Below are positions 5,360 through 6,331 of a stretch of DNA of 6,331 nt, piece by piece. The stretch comes from Rhizobiaceae bacterium. GTDB lineage: Bacteria > Pseudomonadota > Alphaproteobacteria > Rhizobiales > Rhizobiaceae. The stretch spans positions 1-6,331 of the forward strand of contig JAGWJK010000271.1 in NCBI GenBank assembly GCA_028865845.1. Reading direction: 5' to 3'. Position 1 is the stretch's first letter. Each line of letters starts with the position of its first letter. Below the pieces are notes generated by a model that had not been told where the DNA came from, did not search any database, and saw only the letters and a program-made list of their open reading frames with translations. The translations under genes were made by a program, and so were the position numbers.

Positions 5360-6331
5360 TCAATGTTCGGCAAGCCAGGTGCTGTAGAAGGCCGGACGTC
5401 CCACGGCCTCGAAGGCAATGCCCTTCACATAGGGAGCACCGGCAAACACCTGCGGCTCTTCGAAGAAGGGAATGACGTAGGCCTGGTCGAGCAGGTATTC
5501 CTGCGCCGCCTTGGCGTTGGCGAGGCGCTTGTCGCTGTTGGTTTCCGAGGCGACGCTTTCGAGGATTCCGTTCAGCTTGTCGTCGGTGAAGGTCGCCTTG
5601 GCATTGAGGCCACCCTTCTGCAGCAACGCATCGCGGTTCTTCGGATAGAATTGGCTCTTGATGACATCCGGATCCGCCCGACCGACTTCAGCAACGACGA
5701 GCGGCGTCTTCTGCGGGTCGACGTTGTCGGTCACCGCATTGCCGGAGGTTCCGGCGAGCACCTGCAGCTTCACGCCGATCTTTGCCCATTGCTGGGCGAC
5801 GAGCTGAAGGACGGCCTTGTTCTGCGGCTGCGGTATCGATTCGTAGACGGCGAGCGACAGCGGCTTGCCGTCCTTTTCGCGAACGCCGCCGGCATCCTTT
5901 TTCCACCCGGCTTCATCAAGCAGTTTTTCGGCAAGCGCCGGATCGTAGGCGAGCTTCGACGACAGGTCCTCATATCCGGCGGCAGCCGACGAGATTACCG
6001 TCAGAGCACGCGGATAGTTGGCCGAAAACAGGGTACTGACGATCTCCTTGTTGTCGGTCGCATGCAGCAGCGCCTGGCGGACCTTCAGGTCGGCAACGAG
6101 CGGATTGTCGGGACGGAAGGCGATGCTGTCGTTCACCCCACGCGTCGGTGCCGCATAGATCGGAAAACTCTGGTCGCTGACCTGCTTTTCGTCATAGGCC
6201 TGTAGCTGGCGAATGAAATCGGCCTGCCCTGAGAGCAACGCACCAATGCGCACGCTGTCTTCGCCGGTGATGATATACTTGATGCCGTCGAGATAAGCCC
6301 GGCCCTGATGATCCAGCTTGGCCGGCCCCCA
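5360..6331 (-). CDS. Periplasmic substrate-binding protein of a peptide/nickel-type ABC importer (SBP_bac_5, partial; KPN_01854-type)
   Basis: The C-terminal 323 residues are visible; the gene continues past the high-coordinate edge, where the frame is open (first residues WGPAKLDHQGRAYLDGIKYI). Complete members have roughly 500-550 residues, so the signal peptide and first lobe are missing. Family marks, numbered from the edge: the stretch from FRPDNPL to DLKVRQALLHATD (72-93), matching the SBP_bac_5 pattern around VRqAl..AiD, and YDPALAEKLLDEAGW (129-143), matching yDp.kAk.LL.eAGw. The protein would capture the substrate in the periplasm and deliver it to the two permeases. A GTG at 6253 lies inside this open frame and encodes an internal Val; it is not a start. 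The visible part has no cysteine and no methionine. Placement in TIGR04028 is from memory of the family's neighbours (LLM and CMD proteins). Confidence 0.9.
   Translation of the reverse strand, partial: WGPAKLDHQGRAYLDGIKYIITGEDSVRIGALLSGQADFIRQLQAYDEKQVSDQSFPIYAAPTRGVNDSIAFRPDNPLVADLKVRQALLHATDNKEIVSTLFSANYPRALTVISSAAAGYEDLSSKLAYDPALAEKLLDEAGWKKDAGGVREKDGKPLSLAVYESIPQPQNKAVLQLVAQQWAKIGVKLQVLAGTSGNAVTDNVDPQKTPLVVAEVGRADPDVIKSQFYPKNRDALLQKGGLNAKATFTDDKLNGILESVASETNSDKRLANAKAAQEYLLDQAYVIPFFEEPQVFAGAPYVKGIAFEAVGRPAFYSTWLAEH

Noticed and set aside
5363..6205. A 280-codon open frame on the plus strand, opposite the binding protein gene
   Set aside because: It has no conserved motif, while the minus strand carries clear SBP_bac_5 motifs over the same bases.
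6251..6253. GTG as the start of the binding protein gene
   Set aside because: The frame stays open to the window edge with protein-like sequence (ending in LDGIKYIITGEDS before this Val), and a start here would leave a binding protein without signal peptide or first lobe.

Overview
The window is one stretch of a single minus-strand operon from a GC-rich proteobacterium. An alphaproteobacterium of the Rhizobium/Agrobacterium type is most likely, judging by GC- and CG-rich third codon positions, very compact gene spacing and protein style; the species cannot be read from the sequence. No RNA genes, insertion sequences, CRISPR arrays or operon promoter are visible. Transcription runs from high to low coordinates, and the operon is cut at both window edges.

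In transcription order: (1) the C-terminal part of a periplasmic peptide/nickel-type (SBP_bac_5) substrate-binding protein, 6331-5360; (2) a 61-bp gap with a perfect 10-bp GC hairpin; (3) a DppB-type permease, 5298-4354; (4) a DppC-type permease, 4354-3440; (5) one protein carrying both ATPase domains (DppD+DppF fused), 3443-1755; (6) a luciferase-like flavin monooxygenase, 1750-704; (7) a carboxymuconolactone decarboxylase/AhpD-like protein without any cysteine, 672-40; (8) the first eight codons of another gene at 25-1, expected from context to be an alkylhydroperoxidase-domain protein. Junctions are overlaps or gaps of 1-61 bases, so this is one coordinately expressed unit. From memory the gene set matches the block described by the TIGRFAM families TIGR04027-TIGR04030 (KPN_01858 monooxygenase, KPN_01854 binding protein, Avi_7170 CMD protein, Avi_7169 peroxidase), whose substrate, as far as I know, is not established.

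The most interesting signal is composition. The six long proteins (about 2,060 visible residues) hold only two cysteines and six non-initiator methionines. The visible 323 residues of the binding protein have neither amino acid; the CMD protein has only its start Met; the 562-residue ATPase has one internal Met and no Cys. Such sulfur sparing is a known mark of proteins made under sulfur starvation. Together with a flavin monooxygenase and a dedicated importer, it suggests a scavenging system for an organosulfur compound: import by the ABC transporter, oxidative C-S cleavage or other oxidation by the monooxygenase, and a supporting role for the two AhpD-fold proteins. The function is inference; the residue counts are read directly from the translations.
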